Origin: Shouchella tritolerans | Lineage (GTDB): Bacteria > Bacillota > Bacilli > Bacillales > Bacillaceae_D | Reading direction: 5' to 3' | DNA: 64,000 nucleotides | Assembly: GCF_025770735.1 (NCBI RefSeq) | Contig: NZ_JAODPB010000008.1 | Coordinates: 80,602-144,601 of the forward strand | In this document: in pieces, positions 1 to 9,232 of the stretch | Numbering within the stretch: the stretch's first letter is position 1 | Layout of the letters: each line of letters opens with the position of its first letter | Program-made: the position numbers and the translations under genes | The notes under the pieces: generated by a model | What the model was told of the DNA's origin: nothing | Databases searched by the model: none | What the model saw: the letters and a program-made list of their open reading frames with translations, nothing else

Positions 1-1257
1 GATAATCGTATGATAGGTCCGTTTATTAGGGGCCAAGCAATTGTCATGGTTTGGATCCATCGAAAAATTATGCCCCCGGTTTTGCATCGCAATCCCTGTT
101 CCAGGCACAACTAGCCCTGACCCAAAGCCCATATAATTGGATTGGATAAATGAGACCATGTTTCCATCAGCATCGGCTGTACTTAAGTAGACCGTGCCGC
201 TAGCTTTAGGCTTCCCGGCAGTTGGCAGCATTGCTTCATCTGAGATGAGGCGAAGCCGTTCTTTAGCGTATGTATCGCTCAATAAGTCTTCGATTTTTTC
301 ACTCATATTGTTTGTATCTGTAATATATTTTTGGCCATCGCTAAACGCCAGTTTGATTGCTTCAATTTGCATATGGTACGTGTCTACCGCTTCTTTATCA
401 CCAATATCAACTTGGTTAAGCATATTCAGTGCCATAAGAGCTACGAGTCCTTGGCCATTCGGCGGAATTTCCCACACATCATAGCCACGGTAGTTAACAT
501 GTATTGGCTCCACCCACTCTGGCTGGAAATTTTCCAAATCGGTTTTCGATAAGAAGCCGCCATGTTTCTCGAAAAAAGCAGCCGTTTTTGCAGCGAGGTC
601 CCCTTTGTAGAAGGAAGCCCCTTTGGTTTCGCCAATGCTTCTCAATGTATCGGCATGGTGTGGCGATTTCCAAATCTCTCCTGCTTTTGGCAAGTGGCCG
701 TTTGGAACAAATGTTTCGAACCAAGCTTGGAATTCTTCCGATTTATTCTCCGCTTTAAATTTGTCATAGCTTGCTTTCCATTGTCTTGCAACAGTAGGGG
801 AGAGGGCAAACCCTTCTTCAGCATGGCGAATGGCGGGCTGTAACACATCAAGCAAAGGCAACTTGCCGAAACGTTCAGACAACGCTGCCCAGCTTGCAGG
901 AGCGCCAGGCACAGTTACAGGTATCATGCCGTATTTAGGGATTTCCTCAAACCCTTTTTGTTTCACTTTGTCGATGCTAATAGAGGCAGGGGCAGGACCG
1001 CTTCCATTTAAGCCATGGAGTTTGCCCTCTGTCCATACAATCGCAAACGCATCTCCGCCGATCCCATTCGAACAAGGCTCGACAACGGTTAAACAGGCAG
1101 CAGTCGCAATCGCCGCATCAATCGCATTTCCTCCTTGTTTCAAAATCTCTAGTCCTGCTTGTGCTGCCAAAGGCTGCGATGTCGCCACCATTCCATTTTT
1201 TGCATAAACAGGCATTCGAGTTGATGGATACGGATGCAAATGTGGATCATAATTCAT
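1..1257 (-). CDS. gamma-glutamyltransferase family protein, YwrD-like (3' end cut by window edge)
   Basis: The minus-strand reading frame stays open for 419 codons up to the left edge, so the C-terminus is missing. The start at 1257 is the first ATG in frame after a strong AAGGAGGG site (1261-1275 region); an ATG six bases upstream meets a stop at once. The protein has the Ntn-hydrolase GGT signature: an N-terminal GGNAIDAAIA segment, GIGGDAFA, and a late SGTVYLS segment followed by DADGNMVSFIQS and GSGLVVPGTGI, where the Thr of SGTVYLS should be the autoprocessing nucleophile. Enzymes of this family cleave gamma-glutamyl bonds of glutathione or poly-gamma-glutamate. No clear signal peptide is seen, as in the cytosolic paralogue YwrD of B. 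subtilis. Family assignment is firm; the substrate is not known. Confidence 0.88.
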   Translation of the reverse strand, partial: MNYDPHLHPYPSTRMPVYAKNGMVATSQPLAAQAGLEILKQGGNAIDAAIATAACLTVVEPCSNGIGGDAFAIVWTEGKLHGLNGSGPAPASISIDKVKQKGFEEIPKYGMIPVTVPGAPASWAALSERFGKLPLLDVLQPAIRHAEEGFALSPTVARQWKASYDKFKAENKSEEFQAWFETFVPNGHLPKAGEIWKSPHHADTLRSIGETKGASFYKGDLAAKTAAFFEKHGGFLSKTDLENFQPEWVEPIHVNYRGYDVWEIPPNGQGLVALMALNMLNQVDIGDKEAVDTYHMQIEAIKLAFSDGQKYITDTNNMSEKIEDLLSDTYAKERLRLISDEAMLPTAGKPKASGTVYLSTADADGNMVSFIQSNYMGFGSGLVVPGTGIAMQNRGHNFSMDPNHDNCLAPNKRTYHTII

Positions 1258-1422
1258 TTCATAGTCCCTCCTTATCATAAAGTCGATTGTACCATGGAAT
1301 AGGAATCTATGTATATTGAGGCTAAACCGAATAGGCGCTGTTTTTTAACCCTTTTAGAAGTAAAATAAACCACTTTTGCTCAAAATAGAAAATGGAATTA
1401 GCCAAAGACCAAGTTGAACCCA

Positions 1423-1451
1423 TTGACGAATTTGTATATACAGGTTATCAT
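1423..1451 (+). promoter_or_regulatory. treP promoter with TreR operator in the spacer
   Basis: A -35 TTGACG (1423-1428) and -10 TATCAT (1446-1451) are separated by 17 bp. The spacer carries TTGTATATACAG (1432-1443), one base off the palindromic TreR operator TTGTATATACAA. Repressor binding there would block polymerase directly. Confidence 0.75.
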
Positions 1452-1469
1452 TAAAGCGTTATCATCCAT

Positions 1470-1485
1470 ATTTGTATATACAAAT
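1470..1485 (+). promoter_or_regulatory. TreR operator (second treP operator)
   Basis: ATTTGTATATACAAAT is a perfect 16-bp palindrome containing the full TreR operator. It lies exactly 40 bp downstream of the promoter operator, about four helical turns, so both sites face the same side of the DNA. This would allow cooperative binding. Confidence 0.85.
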
Positions 1486-1513
1486 CCTGAGGATACATGG
1501 AAAATGGGCGTTT

Positions 1514-1527
1514 TGAAAACGCTGACA
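1514..1527 (+). promoter_or_regulatory. catabolite-responsive element (cre) in treP leader
   Basis: TGAAAACGCTGACA matches the Bacillus CcpA consensus TGWAANCGNTNWCA at every position. It lies between the second TreR operator and the treP ribosome-binding site, so CcpA bound there would act as a transcription roadblock when glucose is present. Confidence 0.75.
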
Positions 1528-1542
1528 GAGGAGGAGCAACAG

Positions 1543-2976
1543 ATGGCTATTAACTACCGTGAAACGGCAGAACAAATTCTCACCGCTATTGGTGGCGAGG
1601 AAAATATTTCTTCGGCAACGCACTGCGTAACACGGCTTCGGCTAGTGTTGAAAGATGAAAACGAAGTGGACACAAGCAGCGTAGAGGCCATTGACGCAGT
1701 GAAAGGAACATTTACTGCGAGCGGCCAATTCCAGATCATTCTTGGCAATGGCGTTGTAGATAAAGTATATAAGGAATTGATGGCTCTCACAGGGCGCGAG
1801 GAGCAAAGCAAAGATGAGGTAAAAGCGGAAGCAGCCAAAAAAGGAAGCCCTTTGCAACGGGCAATTAAAGTGCTGGCGGATGTCTTTATCCCCATTTTGC
1901 CGGCGATTGTCACAGCCGGTTTGTTAATGGGCATTAACAACATTTTAACGGGGAATGATATCTTTTACACAGGGGCGTCGATTATTGACGTCCACCCACA
2001 GTGGGCCGATTTTGCCGACATTATCCACGTTATCGCTAATACTGCGTTCACATTTTTGCCGGCATTGATTGGTTGGTCTGCAGTCAAACGTTTTGGCGGC
2101 AACCCATTGCTTGGGATTGTGATGGGGCTAATCCTAGTCCATCCTGCTTTGTTAAATGCATGGGATTATGGTGCTGCCCGTGAGGCGGGGGAAATCCCGA
2201 CTTGGAATTTATTCGGTCTTGAAATCAATAAACTAGGCTATCAAGGGCAAGTGCTTCCTGTGTTTGTGGCATCGATCATTTTAGCGAAGTTGGAACTATT
2301 CTTGCGCAAACGGATACCAGACGCTTTCCATTTACTGACGGTCGCTCCGTTAGCATTGCTTATAACAAGTTTCATTACATTTATTGCTGTAGGCCCGCTT
2401 ACATTTGCAATCGGTAATTGGATTGCTGACGGTTTTATTTGGCTGTTTGCGACACTGCCTTGGATTGCTGGTTTCTTATACGGTATTATTTATGGCCCCC
2501 TCGTTATTACGGGGATGCACCATACATTCCTTGCTGTCGATTTGCAACTCGTTGGTTCAGGCAACGGCACGTTCTTGTGGCCAATTTTGGCGCTGTCTAA
2601 TATTGCCCAAGGTTCAGCTGCGTTTGCGATGTATTTTGTCGTCAAAAACGCCAATTTAAAAGGGCTAGCAGGGACATCAGGTTTATCAGCTTGGCTCGGC
2701 ATTACAGAACCAGCGCTTTTCGGTGTCAACTTGCGCTTCCGCTTCCCGTTTTATGCGGCAATTGTCAGTGCTGGAATCGCCGGTATGTTTATTACAATGC
2801 AAAACGTCATCGCCAATTCGATTGGCGTAGGAGGCGTGCCTGGCTTTGTATCGATCCGTCCAACAGACTGGATCCCATTCTTTATCGGCATGGCGATCGT
2901 GATTGTACTGCCATTCCTCATTACGTTGCTATACGGCAGACTCCGTCATCCAAAAAGTTTGCAAGAAGACAATTAA
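1543..2976 (+). CDS. treP: PTS trehalose-specific EIIBC component
   Basis: This membrane permease takes up trehalose and phosphorylates it to trehalose-6-phosphate. The start is taken as the ATG at 1543 (477 aa) after GAGGAGGAG; the longer frame from 1414 would run through the promoter and operators. The N-terminal EIIB domain (about residues 1-85) has the phospho-accepting Cys28 in SATHCVTRLRL. A charged linker follows, and then a hydrophobic EIIC domain from about residue 105 with GITEPALFGVN, typical of glucose/sucrose/trehalose-type EIIC. No EIIA domain is present, so a glucose-type EIIA must be supplied from elsewhere, as in B. subtilis. It is first in the tre locus and is controlled by two TreR operators and a cre. 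Confidence 0.95.
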   Translation: MAINYRETAEQILTAIGGEENISSATHCVTRLRLVLKDENEVDTSSVEAIDAVKGTFTASGQFQIILGNGVVDKVYKELMALTGREEQSKDEVKAEAAKKGSPLQRAIKVLADVFIPILPAIVTAGLLMGINNILTGNDIFYTGASIIDVHPQWADFADIIHVIANTAFTFLPALIGWSAVKRFGGNPLLGIVMGLILVHPALLNAWDYGAAREAGEIPTWNLFGLEINKLGYQGQVLPVFVASIILAKLELFLRKRIPDAFHLLTVAPLALLITSFITFIAVGPLTFAIGNWIADGFIWLFATLPWIAGFLYGIIYGPLVITGMHHTFLAVDLQLVGSGNGTFLWPILALSNIAQGSAAFAMYFVVKNANLKGLAGTSGLSAWLGITEPALFGVNLRFRFPFYAAIVSAGIAGMFITMQNVIANSIGVGGVPGFVSIRPTDWIPFFIGMAIVIVLPFLITLLYGRLRHPKSLQEDN

Positions 2977-2985
2977 GACAATCTC

Positions 2986-3012
2986 AAGGAACTGCTTAGC
3001 AGTTCCTTTTTT
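2986..3012 (+). terminator. terminator between treP and treA
   Basis: A perfect 10-bp stem, AAGGAACTGC / GCAGTTCCTT, with loop TTA runs into a T-tract. It should stop or attenuate treP transcripts, so treA depends at least partly on the promoter just downstream. Confidence 0.85.
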
Positions 3013-3040
3013 GAACTTGTATATACAAGTGTGCTAAACT
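3011..3040 (+). promoter_or_regulatory. treA promoter with TreR operator
   Basis: A -35 TTGAAC (3011-3016) and -10 TAAACT (3035-3040) flank ACTTGTATATACAAGT (3015-3030), a perfect 16-bp palindrome with the TreR core at 3017-3028. The operator fills most of the 18-bp spacer, so this is a separate TreR-controlled promoter for treA-treR. Confidence 0.75.
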
Positions 3041-3078
3041 GGTGGTAAATAGAGACAGAGAAAGGTGGATAAACACAA

Positions 3079-4749
3079 ATGGAATGGTGGAGAACAAGTA
3101 CGGTTTATCAAATTTACCCTAAAAGCTTTAATGATACGACGGGAAATGGCATTGGCGATTTGCAAGGGATCATTGAAAAGCTAGACTATTTAAAAGAACT
3201 AGGCATCGACGTGATTTGGTTAACGCCTATTTATGCTTCACCGCAAAATGACAATGGCTATGACATTTCCGATTATTATGCGATTCATGAAGACTATGGG
3301 ACGATGGCTGATTTTGAAAAACTCCTAAGTGAAACCCATAAACGGGGAATGAAGCTAATTATGGACTTGGTTGTCAACCATACGTCGACTGAACATCAGT
3401 GGTTTAAAAATGCGAAGCTAAGCAAACAGGCGAAGTACCGTGATTTTTATATTTGGAAAGAAGGCAAAGACGGAGGCGCACCAACAAATTGGCAATCGAA
3501 GTTTGGCGGTTCTGCGTGGGAATACAATGAAGCGACAGATGATTACTACTTGCATTTGTTTGACGTCACGCAAGCAGACTTAAACTGGGAAAACGAACAA
3601 CTGCGCAAGCATGTCTACGAGATGATGCATTTTTGGTTTAATAAAGGCATTGATGGCTTCCGTCTTGACGTCATTAACTTAATATCAAAAGACCAACGCT
3701 TCCCTGATGATGATGGGTCAGTAGCGCCAGGTGACGGCCGCAAATTTTATACAGACGGCCCCCGTGTCCATGAATATTTGCAGGAAATGAACCGAGAAGT
3801 ATTAGCCAAGTATGATAGCTTAACCGTTGGCGAAATGTCTTCAACGACGATTGAAGACTGCATTCGCTATTCCAATCCAAAGCAGCGTGAACTGTCAATG
3901 ACGTTTAATTTCCACCATTTAAAAGTGGATTATCCGAATGGAGAAAAATGGGCTGTCGCTGATTTTGATTTTAAAGCGCTAAAACGGATTTTATCGGAAT
4001 GGCAAGTCCGCATGCATGAAGGCGGGGGATGGAATGCGTTGTTTTGGTGCAACCACGACCAGCCAAGGGTTGTTAGCCGTTATGGCGATGAGCACGAATA
4101 CCATAACCAATCAGCGAAGATGTTGGCTGCGACAATCCATTTCATGCAAGGGACGCCCTATGTGTATCAGGGCGAAGAGTTCGGCATGACAAACCCGAAT
4201 TTTACAAGCATCGATGATTACCGCGACGTAGAGTCATTGAATGTGTACGATCGCTTAAAAGGAGAGGGCGTGCCTGAAGAACACATTCTCGCGATCCTTA
4301 AACAGAAATCCCGGGACAACTCCCGTACACCGGTCCAATGGGATTCAAGCGAGCAAGCTGGTTTTACAACGGGAACGCCATGGATGAAGGTGAGCAGCAA
4401 TTACAAGGAAATCAATGCCGAAAAAGCGCTCAGCGACCCGAATTCGATTTTTTATTTTTATCAAAAGCTCATTGCGCTGCGCAAAAAGCTGCCAATTGTG
4501 ACAACAGGTGATTACCGCTTGCTTGTGCCTGAAGATGACCATGTATTTGCATACGTGCGCACGGATGGCACGGAAAAACTCCTTGTCGTTTCAAATTTTT
4601 ACCCTGTAAATTGCGATTTTGAATGCCCAGAAGATCTGGTATCATTAAAAGCGACACAGTTAATAGGCAACTACAACCAAAAACGAAAACTGGAAAAAAC
4701 TTTTTCGCTCAAGCCTTATGAAACGGTGGCATTCCAGTTGAAGGAGTAA
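3079..4749 (+). CDS. treA: trehalose-6-phosphate hydrolase (phospho-alpha-(1,1)-glucosidase)
   Basis: This GH13 enzyme cleaves trehalose-6-phosphate to glucose and glucose-6-phosphate in the cytoplasm. The protein is 556 aa, the usual length. The (beta/alpha)8 barrel motifs are visible: DLVVNHTS (residues 96-103), GFRLDVIN with nucleophile Asp197, TVGEMSS with acid/base Glu252, and NHDQPR with Asp327. An AAAGGTGG site precedes the ATG. Oligo-1,6-glucosidases look similar; the location between treP and treR decides in favour of TreA. treR follows after 9 bp. Confidence 0.95.
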   Translation: MEWWRTSTVYQIYPKSFNDTTGNGIGDLQGIIEKLDYLKELGIDVIWLTPIYASPQNDNGYDISDYYAIHEDYGTMADFEKLLSETHKRGMKLIMDLVVNHTSTEHQWFKNAKLSKQAKYRDFYIWKEGKDGGAPTNWQSKFGGSAWEYNEATDDYYLHLFDVTQADLNWENEQLRKHVYEMMHFWFNKGIDGFRLDVINLISKDQRFPDDDGSVAPGDGRKFYTDGPRVHEYLQEMNREVLAKYDSLTVGEMSSTTIEDCIRYSNPKQRELSMTFNFHHLKVDYPNGEKWAVADFDFKALKRILSEWQVRMHEGGGWNALFWCNHDQPRVVSRYGDEHEYHNQSAKMLAATIHFMQGTPYVYQGEEFGMTNPNFTSIDDYRDVESLNVYDRLKGEGVPEEHILAILKQKSRDNSRTPVQWDSSEQAGFTTGTPWMKVSSNYKEINAEKALSDPNSIFYFYQKLIALRKKLPIVTTGDYRLLVPEDDHVFAYVRTDGTEKLLVVSNFYPVNCDFECPEDLVSLKATQLIGNYNQKRKLEKTFSLKPYETVAFQLKE

Positions 4750-4758
4750 GAGAAGCAC

Positions 4759-5472
4759 GTGAAAAACAAGTTTCAATCGATTTATCAAGCGCTCACACAA
4801 GCAATCAATAGCGGTGTTTATGCTTCTGGCGAGACGTTGCCTTCTGAAAATGAACTGACAGAGATGTTCCAAGCATCGAGGGAAACGATTCGCAAAGCAC
4901 TGAAAATGTTATCAGAACACGGGTATATTCAAAAGATACAAGGCAGAGGTTCTGTTGTGCTTGATGTCGCACGCCTCGATTTCCCGGTTTCAGGCGTTGC
5001 AAGCTTCCAAGAACTAAATGAAAAGCTTGGTTTGCAAGCTAAGACAGATGTTGTCTCCTTTACAGCTGCTAAAGCAGATGAAACCATGGCAAAGAAGTTG
5101 GAAATTGAAACAGGAGAGCAAGTTTGGCAAGTGGAGCGAATCCGCTTAATTGATGGGGAACGGATTATATTGGATAAGGACACATTTGTTGCAAGCTTAG
5201 TCCCTGGATTAACGAAAGACATTTGTGCGGGCAGCATTTATGCCTACATTGAGAAGCAACTAGGCCTTGCCATCAGCTTTGCCAAAAAAGAAATTGTCGT
5301 TGAAGCAGCGACGGAGGAAGACCAGGCCATGCTTGACCTCGATGAGAGTGGCCGCGTAGTCGTTGTTAGAAGCTATACGTATTTTGACAATGCCGTGCCT
5401 TTCCAATACACAGAGTCGCGCCACCGTGCTGACCGCTTCCGATTTGTTGATTTTGCCAGACGCAACCCTTAA
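4759..5472 (+). CDS. treR: trehalose operon repressor, GntR family (HutC/UTRA type)
   Basis: The protein has 237 aa. The N-terminal winged helix (about residues 8-70) includes LPSENELTEMF and SRETIRKALKML. A UTRA effector domain (about 90-232) binds the sugar phosphate; in B. subtilis the inducer is trehalose-6-phosphate. The start is a GTG nine bases after treA, with GGAG within the treA stop region as ribosome-binding site, which suggests coupling to treA. The three TTGTATATACA-type palindromes in this locus are its expected targets, so it should control its own synthesis through the treA promoter. Confidence 0.93.
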   Translation: MKNKFQSIYQALTQAINSGVYASGETLPSENELTEMFQASRETIRKALKMLSEHGYIQKIQGRGSVVLDVARLDFPVSGVASFQELNEKLGLQAKTDVVSFTAAKADETMAKKLEIETGEQVWQVERIRLIDGERIILDKDTFVASLVPGLTKDICAGSIYAYIEKQLGLAISFAKKEIVVEAATEEDQAMLDLDESGRVVVVRSYTYFDNAVPFQYTESRHRADRFRFVDFARRNP

Positions 5473-5607
5473 AAGGAGGGCTGGGACGTCTTAAGCAGTG
5501 TTGATAAGGGGTCGATGTAGCAGACAGTTGTCCTTCGACTAGTGAAACAAATGGGTTTCCATTGCCGCAAAACAACAGTATACTAGAAAATAAAGGAGAG
5601 AATACAT

Positions 5608-6093
5608 TTGTCTGTTTACGATTATTCGGTTAAGGCGAGTGATGGCCAAGAGGTTTCATTATCAGCTTACAAAGGCAATGTATTGCTCATTGTCAACACC
5701 GCCACTAAATGCGGCTTTGCTTCACAGTTTGCAGGGCTTGAAAAACTGTACAATAACTATAAGGAAAAAGGCTTTTATGTGCTCGGATTTCCTAGCAACC
5801 AATTTTTGAACCAGGAGCCGGTTGCTGATGAAGACATGGAACAGGTGTGTAAAATCAATTTTGGCGTTACATTCCCTCTGTTTGCGAAAACAGATGTGAA
5901 AGGCAAACATGCCAACCCATTGTTCAACTATCTGAAAGCGGCCAAAAAGGGAATGTTGAGCGAAGAAATTAAATGGAACTTCACCAAATTTCTCGTGAAC
6001 CGTAAAGGCGAAGTCATTAAGCGTTATGCGCCTGCTACAAAACCGGAAACGATTGAAGCAGATATCATCGAAGAACTGAAGGCCGATGCATAG
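5608..6093 (+). CDS. glutathione peroxidase family thiol peroxidase (BsaA-like)
   Basis: The protein has 161 aa and a thioredoxin fold that reduces hydroperoxides. The peroxidatic Cys35 lies in NTATKCGFA; the catalytic Gln is in FPSNQFLNQEP and the catalytic Trp in KWNFTKFLV. Bacillus members of this family usually use thioredoxin rather than glutathione. The start is TTG at 5608 after TAAAGGAGAG; the frame has no better start. It is a single gene between treR and the NOS gene and has its own terminator. Confidence 0.92.
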   Translation: MSVYDYSVKASDGQEVSLSAYKGNVLLIVNTATKCGFASQFAGLEKLYNNYKEKGFYVLGFPSNQFLNQEPVADEDMEQVCKINFGVTFPLFAKTDVKGKHANPLFNYLKAAKKGMLSEEIKWNFTKFLVNRKGEVIKRYAPATKPETIEADIIEELKADA

Positions 6094-6099
6094 AAAAGG

Positions 6100-6131
6100 C
6101 TGTGCAGCATAGGACGCTGCACAGTTTTTTT
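6100..6131 (+). terminator. terminator after glutathione peroxidase gene
   Basis: The 9-bp stem CTGTGCAGC / GCTGCACAG is followed by seven T. The ribosome-binding site of the NOS gene begins right after it. Confidence 0.85.
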
Positions 6132-6145
6132 AGGAGGATGGCAGT

Positions 6146-7222
6146 ATGGCAAATCGTTTGGAAGATGAGGCTGTTCAGTTTCTTTCCCTTTTTTACGAGG
6201 AGCGTCGCTTAGACGGCAAAGAAGCGCGCATTCGCGCTGTTTGCGAAGCGATCCGTACGAACGGCACATACGAGCATACGGCTGAGGAGCTTGCCTTTGG
6301 AGCGAGGCTCGCTTGGCGTAACAGCAATCGTTGCATTGGCCGCCTGTTTTGGGAACGGCTTACCGTTATTGATGAACGGGAAGCACATACAGAAGAAGCG
6401 GTCGCACAAGCGCTTTTTAGGCATATGGAATATGCAACAAACGGTGGAAAAGTCATTCCGACCATTACGGTGTTTAAACAAGGGGCTTCGATCCGTATTT
6501 GGAACGCACAACTCGTTCGTTATGCAGGCTATCGCAGAGATGGCCGTGTAATTGGCGATCCTGCTTCCCTTGAATTAACGGACATTTGCAAGCAGCTCGG
6601 CTGGGTTGGCGCAGGTAGCGATTTTGATGTGCTTCCCCTTGTCATATCGGTGGGGACACGTTGTCCTCAACTATTCCCTATCCCAGAGCATCTTATTAAA
6701 GAAGTGGCGCTTGTCCATCCTGATAACAAAGAATTTGCTAGATTGAACCTTAAATGGTACGCAGTCCCGTTTATATCAAATATGCGTCTTGAAATCGGCG
6801 GTATTTCTTATTATACAGCCCCGTTTAACGGTTGGTATATGGGCACGGAAATCGGCGCCCGCAATTTAGCTGATGATTTTCGCTATAACCGCTTGCCAGA
6901 AGTGGCCGCCGTGCTCGGAATCAGCACGGAGCGGGAAGCATCGCTATGGCGCGACAAAGCGCTTGTCGAATTAAACCGTGCTGTTCTCTATTCGTATCAA
7001 GAGCAAGGCATAAGCATTGTCGATCATCATACAGCAGCAAAACAGTTTCAACGTTTTATTGAAAATGAAACAAAAGCAGGGCGTGACGTGACAGGCGACT
7101 GGACGTGGCTAATCCCGCCGATGTCCCCAGCACAGACGGACATTTTTCACCAATCGTTTGATAACCGCATCGTTTCGCCGAATTACTTCCACGAAAGACC
7201 ACCCTATTGTGGAAAAGCATAA
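6146..7222 (+). CDS. nos: bacterial nitric-oxide synthase oxygenase
   Basis: This is a haem enzyme of 358 aa that oxidises L-arginine to citrulline and nitric oxide. Like other Bacillus NOS proteins it has only the oxygenase domain and borrows a flavodoxin or reductase from elsewhere. Visible motifs are WRNSNRCIGR with the haem-ligand Cys63 and GWYMGTEIGARN with the arginine-binding Glu. In B. subtilis and B. anthracis bNOS protects against oxidative stress and some antibiotics. It follows the peroxidase gene, and only 26 bp separate it from the ABC-F gene. The start ATG follows TAGGAGGATGG. Confidence 0.95.
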   Translation: MANRLEDEAVQFLSLFYEERRLDGKEARIRAVCEAIRTNGTYEHTAEELAFGARLAWRNSNRCIGRLFWERLTVIDEREAHTEEAVAQALFRHMEYATNGGKVIPTITVFKQGASIRIWNAQLVRYAGYRRDGRVIGDPASLELTDICKQLGWVGAGSDFDVLPLVISVGTRCPQLFPIPEHLIKEVALVHPDNKEFARLNLKWYAVPFISNMRLEIGGISYYTAPFNGWYMGTEIGARNLADDFRYNRLPEVAAVLGISTEREASLWRDKALVELNRAVLYSYQEQGISIVDHHTAAKQFQRFIENETKAGRDVTGDWTWLIPPMSPAQTDIFHQSFDNRIVSPNYFHERPPYCGKA

Positions 7223-7248
7223 TAGAAGAACATTAAAGGAAGATGCAC

Positions 7249-9132
7249 ATGAGTTTACTTCGAGCAGAAGGGTTGACAAAGTCTTTTGGCGACAAGACTT
7301 GTTTTGAATCGATTCACTTTAGTTTAGGAAAAGGCGACAGAATTGGCTTGCTTGGCGTCAATGGTACTGGCAAATCGACGTTGTTGAAAGGACTCGCCGG
7401 AATCGAAGGGTTTGATGCTGGTGCTTTGTTTCATGCCAATGATTTTACGCTAGAATACTTGCCGCAACAGCTCGACATGCCAGAAAACGAAACAGCCATT
7501 CGCTATATCTACAACAGCAAATCGACATTGATGCAAACGGTAGCGAGCTATGAAAAGGCGCTCCAAGACTTAGAGGCCCACCCTCATGACAACAAGCGCC
7601 AAGCTGAGCTTTTGAAATGGCAAGAGGAAATGGACCGCGTTGACGCTTGGGAAGCAGCCACACAGGCGAAAACCATTCTTAGCAAACTTGGGGTTGGGGC
7701 ACTTTCGGCGAAGCTTGGCACGTTGTCAGGTGGACAGAAAAAGCGTGTTGCCCTTGCACGGGCACTCATTCAGCCAGCTGATTTGCTGTTACTTGACGAA
7801 CCGACAAACCATTTAGACCACGCAACCGTTGAATGGTTGGAAGAACACTTAAAACAATATCCTGGTGCATTGATCGTGATCACTCACGACCGCTACTTTT
7901 TAAACCGTGTCGCCAATACCATTTTTGAGTTATCAGAAGGGGCGTTATACCGTTACATTGGCAACTTTGAGACCTATTTAGAAGAAAAAGCGGAACGCAA
8001 GGCGCAAGCAGAGCAAGCGGAGGATAAGCGCAAAAATTTGCTCAGGCGGGAGCTTGCCTGGCTAAAGCGGGGAGCAAAGGCGAGAACGACGAAGCAAAAG
8101 GCGCGTATTCAACGGGTAGAAGCATTAAATGCCCAAACTGGCCCAAGTGATAACAGACAGCTGGATATGCCGATTGGCCATAAGCGTCTTGGCAAACAAG
8201 TAATTGAGCTTCGCCAAGTTAGCAAATCGTACCAAGGAAAGATGCTTTTTTCCGACTTGTCTTTCTTAATGGGGAAAAATGAACGGCTTGGCATTATTGG
8301 CGAAAATGGCAGCGGAAAAACAACGTTGCTGAATATGATGGCCGGAAGAACCGCTCCAGACAGTGGGACGGTTGATGTTGGCGAAACAGTGCGGATTGGC
8401 TATTACCGCCAAGAAGATGCAGAGCTTGACGGCGATTTGCGCGTTGTTGATTACATTAAGGAAGTTGCTGAAGTGGTTTACACCACAAAAGGGGATGCTA
8501 TTTATGCCGAGCAAATGCTTGAACGCTTTCTGTTTCCACGGTCGCAACAATGGACCTATATTCGCCGTTTGTCAGGCGGTGAAAAGAGACGTTTGTATTT
8601 GCTGCGCGTGCTAATGGGCGAACCGAACGTGCTGTTTCTCGACGAACCAACAAATGACCTAGATGTCGAAACGCTTGCTGTACTAGAAGACTATTTAGAC
8701 ACATTCCCTGGCGCGGTTGTTGTTGTTAGCCATGATCGCTATTTTCTTGACCGTGTCGTTGACCGAATGCTGATTTTTGAAGGCAATCGCCTGTTGCGCT
8801 ATGACGGCGATTACAGTGATTATATAACAGGCAGAAACGACATCACCGATAAACAGCCTCAGCACGAACAATCGCCAACTCCACAGCCGAAAAAAGAACA
8901 AAAAAAGTTGTCATATAATGAGCAGCGCGAATGGGAGCAAATTGACGGACATATAGCAGCGCTTGAAGAAAAGCAGCAGATTCTTGAGCAGGCTATTGCC
9001 GACGCAGGCAGTGATTATGGGCGAATTGCTGATCTGCTAAAAGAAAAAGAGATGCTGGACAGTGAGTTGGAGGCTGCTCTTAACCGCTGGACGGAACTGG
9101 CTGAGAAAATAGAAGCATTACAGTCGAAATAG
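7249..9132 (+). CDS. ABC-F family ATPase, Uup/YfmR type
   Basis: The protein has 627 aa with two ABC cassettes and no membrane segments. Walker A motifs are GVNGTGKST and GENGSGKTT; signature motifs are LSGGQKKRVALARAL and LSGGEKRRLYLLRVL; Walker B regions are LLLLDEPTNHLD and VLFLDEPTNDLD. The inter-cassette linker (about residues 240-310) is rich in Lys and Arg. The last 80 residues form a predicted coiled coil, as in Uup and B. subtilis YfmR. Such proteins act on ribosomes. The second ATG (7249) is preferred because AAAGGAAG abuts the first one at 7243. Confidence 0.92.
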   Translation: MSLLRAEGLTKSFGDKTCFESIHFSLGKGDRIGLLGVNGTGKSTLLKGLAGIEGFDAGALFHANDFTLEYLPQQLDMPENETAIRYIYNSKSTLMQTVASYEKALQDLEAHPHDNKRQAELLKWQEEMDRVDAWEAATQAKTILSKLGVGALSAKLGTLSGGQKKRVALARALIQPADLLLLDEPTNHLDHATVEWLEEHLKQYPGALIVITHDRYFLNRVANTIFELSEGALYRYIGNFETYLEEKAERKAQAEQAEDKRKNLLRRELAWLKRGAKARTTKQKARIQRVEALNAQTGPSDNRQLDMPIGHKRLGKQVIELRQVSKSYQGKMLFSDLSFLMGKNERLGIIGENGSGKTTLLNMMAGRTAPDSGTVDVGETVRIGYYRQEDAELDGDLRVVDYIKEVAEVVYTTKGDAIYAEQMLERFLFPRSQQWTYIRRLSGGEKRRLYLLRVLMGEPNVLFLDEPTNDLDVETLAVLEDYLDTFPGAVVVVSHDRYFLDRVVDRMLIFEGNRLLRYDGDYSDYITGRNDITDKQPQHEQSPTPQPKKEQKKLSYNEQREWEQIDGHIAALEEKQQILEQAIADAGSDYGRIADLLKEKEMLDSELEAALNRWTELAEKIEALQSK

Positions 9133-9147
9133 ATCATACGAACGAGC

Positions 9148-9182
9148 AAAAACACAGGATCTTCAGGATTGCTGTGTTTTTT
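9148..9182 (+). terminator. terminator after ABC-F gene
   Basis: AAAACACAG pairs with CTGTGTTTT across a 14-base loop, and the stem ends in a T-tract. Confidence 0.75.
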
Positions 9183-9232
9183 GCTTGCCGCCTGCACGGG
9201 GCAACAAAACGCTTACTTTTGGATGAAAATGA

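Noticed and set aside
1414..1542. N-terminal extension of treP (43 extra codons)
   Set aside because: It would run through the promoter, both TreR operators and the cre; the ATG at 1543 has a strong ribosome-binding site and gives the normal EIIB start.
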